From assembly GCA_029066805.1 (NCBI GenBank), contig JAIEFT010000059.1, positions 1-53,077 on the forward strand: a stretch of DNA of 53,077 nt, written 5' to 3'. Positions 1-6,380 of this stretch are shown one piece after another. Every line of letters starts with the position of its first letter. The stretch's first letter is position 1. Under the pieces are notes generated by a model that saw only the letters and a list, made by a program, of their open reading frames with translations, did not search any database and had not been told where the DNA came from. A program made the translations under genes and the position numbers. Source of the DNA: Clostridiales bacterium (lineage in GTDB: Bacteria > Bacillota > Clostridia > Christensenellales > Pumilibacteraceae).

Positions 1-45
1 CCTTTAGGCGCGGCTAGTAACAACTAGGGCTTTGCCCGCACATGA

Positions 46-74
46 GAAACCCCCGGCTTCGCCGGGGGAGTTTC
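46..74. repeat. GC-rich hairpin
   Basis: CCCCCGGC (50-57) pairs perfectly with GCCGGGGG (61-68) across a TTC loop, with GAAA/TTTC extending the stem outward past a small bulge. There is no T-run on either side, so it is a stable intergenic hairpin rather than a textbook intrinsic terminator. It may end the transcript of the gene left of the window. Confidence 0.5.
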
Positions 75-284
75 ATTGTGCACTCATCGCGTGAGCGGAT
101 TACGCTTGATTCGGCGGCTCGCCAACTGTTGCCTGTCTGCGCCGCGCCTATGCCGTAAAGGCTTATCTATTAAATTTGCGATTGTATGTGATTTAATTTT
201 TACGGTTGATGACCTTTCTCATGGGGGAAGGTAGCGGCGAAGCCGACGTCGGGCAATCACTAAAATATTTGCCTTTTTCCTAAA

Positions 285-327
285 ACGAAAAAATCCATGT
301 TGCTTGTGCAATGTGGATTTTTTTGTT
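285..327 (-). terminator. AT-rich hairpin terminator, family R2 copy 1
   Basis: GAAAAAATCCATGTTGC and GCAATGTGGATTTTTT form a long stem with a tiny loop. The two non-Watson-Crick positions are U-G and G-U wobbles in RNA. It lies 29 bases past the stop of the minus-strand Xre gene and ends in a T-run on both strands, so it can act bidirectionally. A near-identical copy lies at 1147-1185. Confidence 0.65.
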
Positions 328-355
328 AGGGTAAAACAGAATAAGATTTTTAGCT

Positions 356-556
356 CTAATCAATGTCTTCAAAAAAAGAGTCGAATGAAACGTCGAAACA
401 TTTCACAAGCAAAATGATATAGCTCGATTTCGGTTCGTTGACTGAGCGTTCCCAATAATCAATAGCTTTTTGACTTACTCCTATCAGCTTTGCCAATTGC
501 ATTTGCGAAAGCCTTTTTTCGAGTCGTAGCTCTTTTATTTTGTCGCCAATTTTCAT
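356..556 (-). CDS. Small Xre-family helix-turn-helix repressor
   Basis: A 66-residue protein that is almost entirely one HTH_3/Xre DNA-binding domain. Residues 5-55 read KIKELRLEKRLSQMQLAKLI followed by GVSQKAIDYWERSVNEP, the classic helix 2/helix 3 pattern. It has no effector or dimerisation domain beyond an acidic tail (FFEDID), which resembles stand-alone repressors of small mobile or toxin-like modules. It is divergent from the membrane gene at 649, with 92 bases between starts. That gap holds a consensus promoter whose spacer carries a perfect palindrome, a likely operator for this protein. No Shine-Dalgarno is visible; a TATTAT lies 5 bases before the ATG, so it may be leaderless. Family certain; role as repressor of the neighbour is inferred. 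Confidence 0.85.
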   Translation of the reverse strand: MKIGDKIKELRLEKRLSQMQLAKLIGVSQKAIDYWERSVNEPKSSYIILLVKCFDVSFDSFFEDID

Positions 557-570
557 ATCTAATAATATTT

Positions 571-615
571 TAGTAGAATTCTTCTTAAAACGCTTGACAA
601 AGAAGAAATCTTCTT
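571..615. promoter_or_regulatory. Paired palindromic operator sites for the Xre repressor
   Basis: A perfect 7-bp-arm palindrome AAGAAGA-AA-TCTTCTT occupies 600-615, inside the -35/-10 spacer of the rightward promoter. A second, slightly degenerate copy (TAGTAGAATTCTTCTT) occupies 571-586, 29 bases away centre to centre, toward the repressor gene. Two related dyads between divergent genes is the arrangement expected for cooperative repression and autoregulation. Confidence 0.6.
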
Positions 616-622
616 GTATAAT
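594..622 (+). promoter_or_regulatory. Consensus sigma-A promoter for the 649 gene
   Basis: TTGACA at 594-599 and TATAAT at 617-622 with a 17-bp spacer match the housekeeping consensus exactly. AGGAGG at 638-643 is the ribosome binding site, 5 bases before the ATG at 649. The operator palindrome (600-615) fills the spacer, so bound repressor would occlude RNA polymerase. Confidence 0.85.
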
Positions 623-648
623 TAAGTCAAAAATGACAGGAGGAAATT

Positions 649-1116
649 ATGTCGACATTCAAAATAATTCTCAAAGCAGCATTGCCGTTTGTAATAATAG
701 GTCTTATCGGCGTTGTTTTGGGCGCGGTTCTTTTATTGGTAGGGGTGCTCAGCGATGTTTTTGGCTTAATTGTTGCGGGCGGTCTTATTGCTATTGTAGG
801 TATAGCCTTATTCTTTTGTGCGTATAGCAAGGCAAGATTCGTCAAGCTTTCGATTTGTACGCAGTGTAATAAATTTTTCGGCGATACCGACAAATCGATT
901 GAGTATTCGTTTAAATGCAATCAATACGAAGCTCAATACGACAAACAAAGTGGTAACATTAAAGGATACAATTTCCATTACACTTGCACTGTTGTTTGTC
1001 CGCATTGCGGCAGTACGGTAACATTTTCTCAGACTCAGTTTGCTAAGGATGAAGCTAAGGCAAATGCCAAGCTTGACAGCTGGTTAAAGAGTTTGCTCAA
1101 AATGAAAAATTCATGA
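649..1116 (+). CDS. Membrane protein with cytoplasmic zinc-ribbon, Xre-controlled
   Basis: A 155-residue protein not recognised as a named family. Residues 8-30 and 34-58 are two hydrophobic helices separated by a short turn. The rest is soluble and carries CTQC near residue 70 and CPHC near residue 120, spaced like the two knuckles of a zinc ribbon. The C-terminus is lysine-rich. It has a consensus promoter, a strong AGGAGG site and its own terminator hairpin (1147-1185), and it is divergent from the Xre gene. A small membrane protein under a tight Xre repressor recalls toxin or stress-response modules, but nothing in the protein itself proves that. Confidence 0.7.
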   Translation: MSTFKIILKAALPFVIIGLIGVVLGAVLLLVGVLSDVFGLIVAGGLIAIVGIALFFCAYSKARFVKLSICTQCNKFFGDTDKSIEYSFKCNQYEAQYDKQSGNIKGYNFHYTCTVVCPHCGSTVTFSQTQFAKDEAKANAKLDSWLKSLLKMKNS

Positions 1117-1146
1117 TATGTATTTTCAAACAAAAATTCTTCACAA

Positions 1147-1185
1147 CGAAAAAATCCATGTTGCATGTGCAATGTGGATTTTTCG
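1147..1185 (+). terminator. AT-rich hairpin terminator, family R2 copy 2
   Basis: Almost identical to the hairpin at 285-327: CGAAAAAATCCATGTTGC pairs with GCAATGTGGATTTTTCG, with U-G and G-U wobbles. It starts 30 bases after the stop of the membrane gene and ends in a T-run. The two copies bracket the Xre/membrane-protein module. Confidence 0.65.
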
Positions 1186-1311
1186 TATTCGCTATTAAAA
1201 GCGATTAGATTTTTGTAAAGCAGCTTTTCGGCGTTAAAAAGTTATTTGCTTTACACTATTATGTTGTGCGTATTTCGGGGGTTTATGCGCAGAATTTTAA
1301 ATATTTTTTAT

Positions 1312-1408
1312 AAGGATGAGATTCTTCACTGCGCGCTTCGCACTTGTTCTGAATGACAAATAAAAATTAATTTTGTCACCCCGAGAGCAGTCTAGGGTCT
1401 CATCATTG
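1312..1408. repeat. R1 intergenic inverted-repeat element, copy 1
   Basis: The left end reads AAGGATGAGATTCTTC and continues to GAATGACAAA. The right end reads TTTTGTCACC and finishes in GTCTCATCATT, roughly the inverse of the left. The same architecture occurs at 4144-4255 and 16619-16740. It encodes no protein and behaves as a MITE-like or REP-like repeat. Confidence 0.6.
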
Positions 1409-1428
1409 TTTTCCCACAACGAAAAAAT

Positions 1429-1528
1429 CCCACAATGCTTACGCGTTGGAGGAGATTTTCGTTTCGCTTGCCGTAGGCTGAAAGGTATTTTACGGCGTCT
1501 AAGCGAACCGTCTGTAAAGCATTGTGGG
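1429..1528. repeat. Long-range inverted repeat
   Basis: CCCACAATGCTT (1429-1440) is perfectly complementary to AAGCATTGTGGG (1517-1528), enclosing 76 bases with further GC-rich inverted segments. The left arm follows an ACGAAAAAATC tract shared with the R2 hairpins, so this seems to be an expanded relative of R2. Function unknown. Confidence 0.5.
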
Positions 1529-1641
1529 GTAGGAGGTTTTATCGCAATGTTGGTCGATATACCTATCGTAAACCCGCGATTGCCTTACACTTGTATATTG
1601 TGCTTATATCGGATATATTATTCAAAATTCGTAAAAATATA

Positions 1642-1670
1642 TTGACAAACATATATTTATTCTGTATACT
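1642..1670 (+). promoter_or_regulatory. Promoter of the TetR-ABC operon
   Basis: TTGACA (1642-1647), a 17-bp spacer and TATACT (1665-1670). AGGAG at 1704-1708 is the ribosome binding site for the ATG at 1714. Confidence 0.85.
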
Positions 1671-1698
1671 AAAACAAATGTTTTAAAACAAGTGTTTT
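1671..1698. promoter_or_regulatory. Tandem palindromic TetR operators
   Basis: Two 14-bp dyads lie end to end: AAAACA-AA-TGTTTT (1671-1684) and AAAACA-AG-TGTTTT (1685-1698). They begin immediately after the -10 hexamer and cover the expected transcription start, an ideal position for autorepression by the TetR protein encoded 16 bases downstream. Binding is inferred from position and symmetry. Confidence 0.7.
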
Positions 1699-1713
1699 TA
1701 TATAGGAGTAATT

Positions 1714-2286
1714 ATGCCGCCTAAATCGAAGTTCACAAAAGAGGAGATAGCTGACGCTGCGTTAGCTGAAGTAGAACGAAACGGCTTTGACGCGCTTACC
1801 GCACGAACGCTTGCCTCGGCGCTCGGCAGCTCGCCGCGCCCGATCTTCACCGTGTTCAGCGGAATGGACGAGGTTTGCGCCGCTGTTATCGACAGCGCTA
1901 ACAAGCTGTATAACGGCTATGTTGACGAAGGGCTGAAAAATGACGTTCCGTTCCGCGGCGTGGGGGAAGCGTATCTGCGGTTTGCGCACGAGCATCCGAA
2001 ACTGTTTATGCTGCTGTTCATGCGCGAGCAAAAGGAACTACTCGACGAGCGCGGCGTGCTTAATGTTATCGACCAAAACGCCGAAAAGATTTTGCAGTCC
2101 GTAATGAATTATTACGGACTTGATCGTGAAACTGCCGAACGTCTGTATATGCACTTGTGGGTTTATACGCACGGCATAGCCACGGCGGTTGCTACCAAAG
2201 TATGCACGTTCACGGACGAAAAAGCTATGCTTACAGAGGAGTTTGTCGCTATGATGGAACATATTAAGCAAACGGAGGTAAACTAA
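1714..2286 (+). CDS. TetR/AcrR-family repressor of the adjacent ABC exporter
   Basis: A 190-residue TetR regulator. The N-terminal 50 residues form the HTH domain (FTKEEIADAALAEVERNGFD then LTARTLASALGSS and a PIFTVFSGMDE recognition stretch). The rest is a helical ligand-binding and dimerisation domain with LFMLLFMREQKELL and a MHLWVYTHGIATAVATK segment typical of TetR C-terminal domains. It is first in an operon with an ABC ATPase 3 bases downstream and an FtsX-like permease. Two tandem dyads cover its start site, so it very likely represses its own operon until a substrate of the exporter binds. The ligand cannot be predicted. Confidence 0.9.
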   Translation: MPPKSKFTKEEIADAALAEVERNGFDALTARTLASALGSSPRPIFTVFSGMDEVCAAVIDSANKLYNGYVDEGLKNDVPFRGVGEAYLRFAHEHPKLFMLLFMREQKELLDERGVLNVIDQNAEKILQSVMNYYGLDRETAERLYMHLWVYTHGIATAVATKVCTFTDEKAMLTEEFVAMMEHIKQTEVN

Positions 2287-2289
2287 GAA

Positions 2290-2976
2290 ATGATTGTTGC
2301 TACAGATTTACATAAATCGTTTAACGGCGGCGCGGTCAAGGCGTTGCGTGGCGTGTCTATAAACATCGAGCGTGGTAGCTTTGTCGCGATAATCGGCGCG
2401 TCGGGCTCGGGCAAGTCTACGCTGATGAACATATTGTCCGGCTTGGAGCGTGCGGATAGTGGTAATGTTACCGCGTGCGGGCGCGATCTGTCCGCAATGA
2501 CAGACAAACAACTGACCGAGTTTCGCCGCGAATATGTGGGGTTTGTGTTTCAGCAATACTATCTTTTGCCGCATTTAAACGTGGAAAAGAATGTGCGTTT
2601 GGGCGCTGATCTTGCGGGTAACCGCGACTACTTGCGCGACGTAGAGGCTGTTGGACTGTCTGATAAACTGAAGGCAATGCCGAGCACTATGTCGGGCGGC
2701 GAACAGCAACGCGTGTGCATAGCGCGTGCGCTTGCCAAAAAACCGCAAATTCTTTTCCTCGACGAGCCGACCGGCGCGCTTGACGAAAGCACGGGCAGGA
2801 GCGTTCTCGACTATATTGCCAAGCTGAGGAAAGAACGTGACTTTACCATGGTCATGGTCACGCACAACCGCAATATAGCGGACATGGCTGACACTGTTGT
2901 GGAAATGAACAGCGGCAATATAGTAGGCGTAACGCAAAACGGCTCGCCCAAATCGGCTTATGAGATAGGGTGGTAA
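2290..2976 (+). CDS. ABC transporter ATP-binding protein (MacB/LolD type)
   Basis: A 228-residue ABC ATPase with Walker [10 protein letters not shown] (residues 36-44), signature SGGEQQ (135-140) and Walker B ILFLDEP (154-160), followed by the H-loop histidine in VTHN. The [18 protein letters not shown]-loop region is typical of the MacB/LolD/FtsE subfamily, which pairs with FtsX-like permeases. The permease starts 1 base after the stop, so the two form one exporter. Members of this class drive extrusion of antimicrobial peptides or lipoprotein-related work at the membrane rather than nutrient uptake. Substrate unknown. Expressed under the upstream TetR. Confidence 0.92.
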   Translation: MIVATDLHKSFNGGAVKALRGVSINIERGSFVAIIGASGSGKSTLMNILSGLERADSGNVTACGRDLSAMTDKQLTEFRREYVGFVFQQYYLLPHLNVEKNVRLGADLAGNRDYLRDVEAVGLSDKLKAMPSTMSGGEQQRVCIARALAKKPQILFLDEPTGALDESTGRSVLDYIAKLRKERDFTMVMVTHNRNIADMADTVVEMNSGNIVGVTQNGSPKSAYEIGW

Positions 2977-2977
2977 T

Positions 2978-4114
2978 ATGGTAATAGGCATTAAGGACGG
3001 ACTAAAGCTTTTCGGAATTTCCGTGGTTTTCTTTTGCTCGGTATTTGTGTGCACTTTCTTTTTGAATTACTATATAGACGCGCAGACAATAGCCGATGTG
3101 GTGAGCGGTGAGCTTAAGGTCTTGTACGACGCAAATATGGCGTCGGCAAAATTTACATGCGCAATAACCGGCGGTGTGCTTTGCTTGATTGCCGTTGTAA
3201 TGACGGTATTCTACATTAAACTGTTTATAGACGGCAACGCCAAACGGTTCGGCATACTCAAGGCTATGGGATATTCGGACAATAGAATTGCGCTTAGCTT
3301 TTGGGTTTTTGGGCTGAGTACGTTTATCGGCTGTGCCGTGGGCTACGGTGCAGGGCATGCCATAATGCCTGTAATCTACCGCGAAATGACAATTGACGGC
3401 ATGCCTGCAATATCTATCGGGTATCATGCGGAACTGCTTGCCGCGCTTGTCATCGCACCGACTGTGCTGTTTTCGGCGCTGTCATGTCTATATGCGAAGT
3501 TATCTTTGCGTCGCGGAATAATTGACATAATCAAGGGCGGAAAGTCGACCGTAAAGTCCAAACGCCGTTCGTCGGATAGGTCGCGCTCGTTTTTAGTCGA
3601 AATATGTTTGTCAACGCTAGCCTCCAAAAAATCGGCAGTTTTCTTTGTTGCGTTCGCGTGCTTTTGTTATTCGGCAATGCTGCAAATGGGGCTTGCTATG
3701 AGCGACGTAAGCAGCGTTATCATGGGCGTGATGATTTTGGTTATCGGCGCGGTTTTGGGCGTTACGGCGCTATTTATGGCGGTTACAACGGCTATTAATG
3801 CGAATAAGAGCAGTGTTGCCGTTATGAAAGCGTTTGGGTATTCGGCAAAGGAGCGCGCTTTTGCATTGCTTTTAGGGTATGTTCCGTTTGCGCTTTTGGG
3901 CTTTGCGCTCGGAACGGTATATCAGCACGTACTTATGACGGTTATGGTAAACGTGGTGTTTGCCGACGTTGAAAGCGTTGCTATTTACAGCTTTGGCGTG
4001 CCGGAGTTTTTTATAACGTTATCAACGTTTATTGTGCTGTACACGGCTGCAATGGCGGCGTATTCGTACAAAATAAGCAGAGTATCGGTAAAAGAAATTA
4101 TGTCTGCCGAGTAA
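2978..4114 (+). CDS. FtsX-like ABC transporter permease
   Basis: A 378-residue membrane protein with two FtsX-like halves. Helices lie near residues 11-31, 57-84, 99-120 and 150-175, then again near 217-240, 250-275, 297-325 and 340-365. Each half has the FtsX motif around KAMGYS (GILKAMGYSDNR and AVMKAFGYSAKE). The extracellular loop after helix 1 is only about 25 residues, so it lacks the large periplasmic domain of MacB and resembles DevC or duplicated short FtsX permeases. It follows the ATPase by 1 base and completes the TetR-controlled exporter. Repeat debris begins right after its stop. Confidence 0.88.
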   Translation: MVIGIKDGLKLFGISVVFFCSVFVCTFFLNYYIDAQTIADVVSGELKVLYDANMASAKFTCAITGGVLCLIAVVMTVFYIKLFIDGNAKRFGILKAMGYSDNRIALSFWVFGLSTFIGCAVGYGAGHAIMPVIYREMTIDGMPAISIGYHAELLAALVIAPTVLFSALSCLYAKLSLRRGIIDIIKGGKSTVKSKRRSSDRSRSFLVEICLSTLASKKSAVFFVAFACFCYSAMLQMGLAMSDVSSVIMGVMILVIGAVLGVTALFMAVTTAINANKSSVAVMKAFGYSAKERAFALLLGYVPFALLGFALGTVYQHVLMTVMVNVVFADVESVAIYSFGVPEFFITLSTFIVLYTAAMAAYSYKISRVSVKEIMSAE

Positions 4115-4116
4115 AT

Positions 4117-4143
4117 TGAGAATTAAGAATGCAGAATTAAGAA
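4117..4143. repeat. AAGAATGCAGAATTAA tag repeat, copy 1
   Basis: AT-rich tract with GAATTAAGAATGCAGAATTA lying directly between a stop codon and an R1 element. A closely similar tract sits in the same position at 16587-16614 and a diverged one at 20511-20561, so it travels with or next to R1. Confidence 0.55.
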
Positions 4144-4255
4144 AAAGGATGAGATTCCTCGTTGCACTCGGAATGACAAAAGAGTGGGAGCGGTAGCGCG
4201 TTCAACTAACTTTTTTGTCATTCAGAGCAAGCGCAGCGCCGCGAAGAATCTCAAC
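4144..4255. repeat. R1 intergenic inverted-repeat element, copy 2
   Basis: Left end AAAAGGATGAGATTCCTC ... GGAATGACAAA; right end TTTTTTGTCATTC ... GCGAAGAATCTCAAC, inverse to the left. The outer arms could pair into a long hairpin. It lies between the FtsX gene and the promoter of the DUF3810 gene. Confidence 0.65.
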
Positions 4256-4296
4256 TATAATGTCGGCGTAAGCCAACTACAATTCCGAATTCCAGA

Positions 4297-4325
4297 TTGA
4301 CAAGCTCGCTTGTATACTGTATAAT
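4297..4325 (+). promoter_or_regulatory. Consensus promoter predicting a leaderless mRNA
   Basis: TTGACA (4297-4302), 17-bp spacer, TATAAT (4320-4325), then exactly six bases and ATG at 4332. Initiation normally falls about 7 bases after the -10, which places the transcript start on the A of the start codon. No Shine-Dalgarno can exist in such a transcript. Confidence 0.8.
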
Positions 4326-4331
4326 ACATAC

Positions 4332-5615
4332 ATGACGTTTGAACGGCAAAAACGCAACGGATATATTCGCCCTAAGCGGTACTCGCGTGTGTACGCGGCG
4401 GACGGGCGGCGCGCGGAAAAAGTGAAACGCCCCATATGTAAAGCGGTGTTTATTCTTGCCGCGGTAATATGCGGATTACTTATCCCGTTGATATTAATGC
4501 TTGACCTGCGCACCGATCCGGAGATTGCGGAGTGGTGGACTACGCACATCGAGGCGGGCTGGGAGAAGGTGATAGGTACGCTCACGTCGTGGCTGCCGTT
4601 TTCGGTTACGGAGTTTTTTATAGTCTGTCTTATCGGGCTGGGCGTTTTTTTATATGTGCGATTGATTATCAACTTAGGCAGAGTCAGGCTAATGCGCATA
4701 CTCACGGGCGCGCTCGCCATTGTGATAGGTGTTGTGTACATGCTCAATCTGTACGTTATGAGCATGGCGTTTGCGTACTACCGTGCGGAAATGCCTTTGC
4801 CGCAGTCCGATAAAAAATACGATGCGGAGAGCGTAAAGCCGATTGTCGAGTATTTCCTTTCCGACTATAATCGGCTCGCCGAAACGCTGCCGCGTGACAA
4901 AAACGGTTGCGTAGTATGCCCGTACACATTTTCGGAGCTTGCGGAGCGCATAAAAGTAGAGTATGCAAGGCTTACCGACGATTACTTTAATCAGTACACT
5001 CCTACGGCAAAGCCTGTTGTTAACAGCTGGTTTCAGTCACAAATGCTTATAACGGGTATGACGTTTTTGCCGATGGGTGAAGCGACTGTCAACGTCGCCG
5101 CGCCGCCTACGTCGCGTACAGTGACGCTAGCGCACGAGTTGGCGCACGCAAAGGGCGTTTTCCGCGAGGGCGACGCCAACCTGCTTGCCCGGTATATTTT
5201 GATTTCGTCGGACGACGGATATTTGCGGTATTGCGGATATTATTACGCGTTCGCCAATCTGCTCGAAGCGTTTGTGCTAACCGAGGATACCGAAGCTTAC
5301 TATGCTTACGGCGCACAGATCAGCAGCAAAGTGCGCACCGAGCAGTGGTATGCATATGAATACTGGGATTCGCAGTGGGATTTGATAGGGCAAATAGCCG
5401 AGTTTTTCAATGACTTGTACTTAAAGCTTAACGGCGCGCAAAACGGCACGGGCAGCTACGGAAACGGCAATCAAAGCTCGGTAACAACGCCCACCGATCC
5501 AATAACTGGCGAGCCTGCGCGCGACCCCGAAACTCAAAAGCCGGTGCGTATAATCCACTTTTCTCAAGTGCAAAAAATGTTTTTTGCCGTATACGAAAGC
5601 AAAACCGCAAAATGA
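4332..5615 (+). CDS. DUF3810 family membrane zinc metalloprotease
   Basis: A 427-residue protein. A basic N-terminus is followed by membrane helices near 36-57, 94-114 and 120-146, then a soluble domain. The motif HELAHAKGVFREGDAN has the HExxH zinc-binding and catalytic residues, with the downstream acidic residue of the gluzincin type a few positions later (REGDANL). This pattern is diagnostic of DUF3810, a family of predicted integral-membrane peptidases of unknown substrate. The C-terminus (about 370-427) is low-complexity, Gly/Asn/Pro rich. It is a single-gene unit with its own consensus promoter and a hairpin overlapping its stop codon. Start chosen because the promoter places transcription at this ATG. 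Confidence 0.82.
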   Translation: MTFERQKRNGYIRPKRYSRVYAADGRRAEKVKRPICKAVFILAAVICGLLIPLILMLDLRTDPEIAEWWTTHIEAGWEKVIGTLTSWLPFSVTEFFIVCLIGLGVFLYVRLIINLGRVRLMRILTGALAIVIGVVYMLNLYVMSMAFAYYRAEMPLPQSDKKYDAESVKPIVEYFLSDYNRLAETLPRDKNGCVVCPYTFSELAERIKVEYARLTDDYFNQYTPTAKPVVNSWFQSQMLITGMTFLPMGEATVNVAAPPTSRTVTLAHELAHAKGVFREGDANLLARYILISSDDGYLRYCGYYYAFANLLEAFVLTEDTEAYYAYGAQISSKVRTEQWYAYEYWDSQWDLIGQIAEFFNDLYLKLNGAQNGTGSYGNGNQSSVTTPTDPITGEPARDPETQKPVRIIHFSQVQKMFFAVYESKTAK

Positions 5616-5642
5616 GCGACTAAGCATTTTTGCGGTTTTGTA
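5599..5642. terminator. Bidirectional terminator overlapping the DUF3810 stop codon
   Basis: GCAAAACCGCAAAA (5599-5612) pairs with TTTTTGCGGTTTTG (5627-5640). The left arm is coding (last codons of the DUF3810 gene). It sits between convergent genes, and A/T-rich arms give U-runs on both strands. Confidence 0.65.
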
Positions 5643-5659
5643 TTTGAATAAAGCTATTG

Positions 5660-6313
5660 CTAAGCCGCAGCTTGCTTACGCTTTTTAACAGGCGGCAGCA
5701 GCTTCAGCCGTTTAAGCGCGGGGATAAGCGCTATTGCAATAACGGTGTTTGCAATAGCCATAAGCAGTTGGAACAGCCGAGACGCCATATATATCCAGAA
5801 TATGCCGTTTTTGCCGCTTTCCATAAAGCTACCGAGCTTTAAGTAATATTTACACCAACCCCAAATAGCGAGTGAATCAAGCACAAATGTACAAACAAAC
5901 GCGCAAATCACGCCTGCAAGCAAAAACCTGATTCGATAGCTTTTGGTGGGTGTGTGCTTAAGAATAAGTCCGGCAAGCACGCCGTACAGCGTACAAACCA
6001 GCGTTATAAACGGATTTATCACGCCTTTTGGGAAAACGAGCGCAATAACCACGTCCGAAATAAAACACACTGTGCCGCCGCCGACAGGTCCGAGCACAGC
6101 GGCAGCAATCAGCCAAATCGCGTAAATCGCCGTGATTTTGGAAATATCGTTCAGCGTCCCTATTTGACCGATAACCTTCATCATAAGCGCAAGCGCGGTA
6201 AACAGCGCGGTGTAGGTTAACCATTTTGTCGTTCCGATTTTTAATGCTTGCGAGCGGACTTTATCGGTTGCTATATTGTCCGGAGTCGCAATTTCCTGCT
6301 GAGTATTACTCAC
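5660..6313 (-). CDS. ECF transporter S component (FolT-like), substrate unknown
   Basis: About 217 residues from a GTG start at 6313, chosen because AAGGAG lies 10 bases upstream; the open frame extends further but without a binding site. Five to six hydrophobic helices begin at TKWLTYTALFTALALMMKVI, with the GPVGGG turn and a D-x7-P pattern before a FVCTFVLDSLAIWGWCKYY segment, which resemble the S (substrate-capture) subunit of energy-coupling factor transporters, closest in feel to the folate family. The shared ATPase/T-component module is not in this window. No vitamin riboswitch fits in the short leader. It has its own promoter just after the flippase gene. Folate specificity is a guess. 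Confidence 0.72.
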   Translation of the reverse strand: MSNTQQEIATPDNIATDKVRSQALKIGTTKWLTYTALFTALALMMKVIGQIGTLNDISKITAIYAIWLIAAAVLGPVGGGTVCFISDVVIALVFPKGVINPFITLVCTLYGVLAGLILKHTPTKSYRIRFLLAGVICAFVCTFVLDSLAIWGWCKYYLKLGSFMESGKNGIFWIYMASRLFQLLMAIANTVIAIALIPALKRLKLLPPVKKRKQAAA

Positions 6314-6346
6314 TGTCGGGCTTCTCCTTGGTATTAAATTGCTTAC

Positions 6347-6375
6347 AGTATAGCACAGTGACGTTATTAAGTAAA
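6347..6375 (-). promoter_or_regulatory. Promoter of the ECF S-component gene
   Basis: On the minus strand TTTACT (6375-6370), 17-bp spacer and TATACT (6352-6347), located just beyond the stop codon of the upstream flippase. The leader is about 30 bases and contains AAGGAG. Confidence 0.65.
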
Positions 6376-6380
6376 GCAAA

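Larger units (their letters stand above)
1..355. other. Intergenic region at left edge, hairpins only
   Basis: No credible coding frame was seen here. The stretch holds a GC-rich hairpin (46-74), short inverted repeats around 82-96, and the first copy of an AT-rich hairpin family (285-327). The gene upstream of the window cannot be judged; a short frame touching base 1 would end at one of the stops near 15-19, but nothing identifies it. Confidence 0.6.
1117..1713. other. Repeat-rich intergenic region
   Basis: Nearly 600 bases without a credible gene. In order it holds the R2 hairpin (1147-1185), a copy of the R1 inverted-repeat element (1312-1408), a partial R2 copy (1419-1440), a long-range inverted repeat (1429-1440 with 1517-1528) and the TetR promoter. 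The tract TTGCTTTACACTATTATG (1248-1265) reappears diverged at about 1579-1596, each followed by a similar TGTGC...ATTTCGG or TATCGG tail, so the gap seems to contain two diverged copies of a larger unit. Confidence 0.6.

Noticed and set aside
1373-1645. 90-residue plus-strand ORF
   Set aside because: It lies wholly in the R1/R2 repeat region, has no binding site and its translation is Arg/Cys-rich with no domain.
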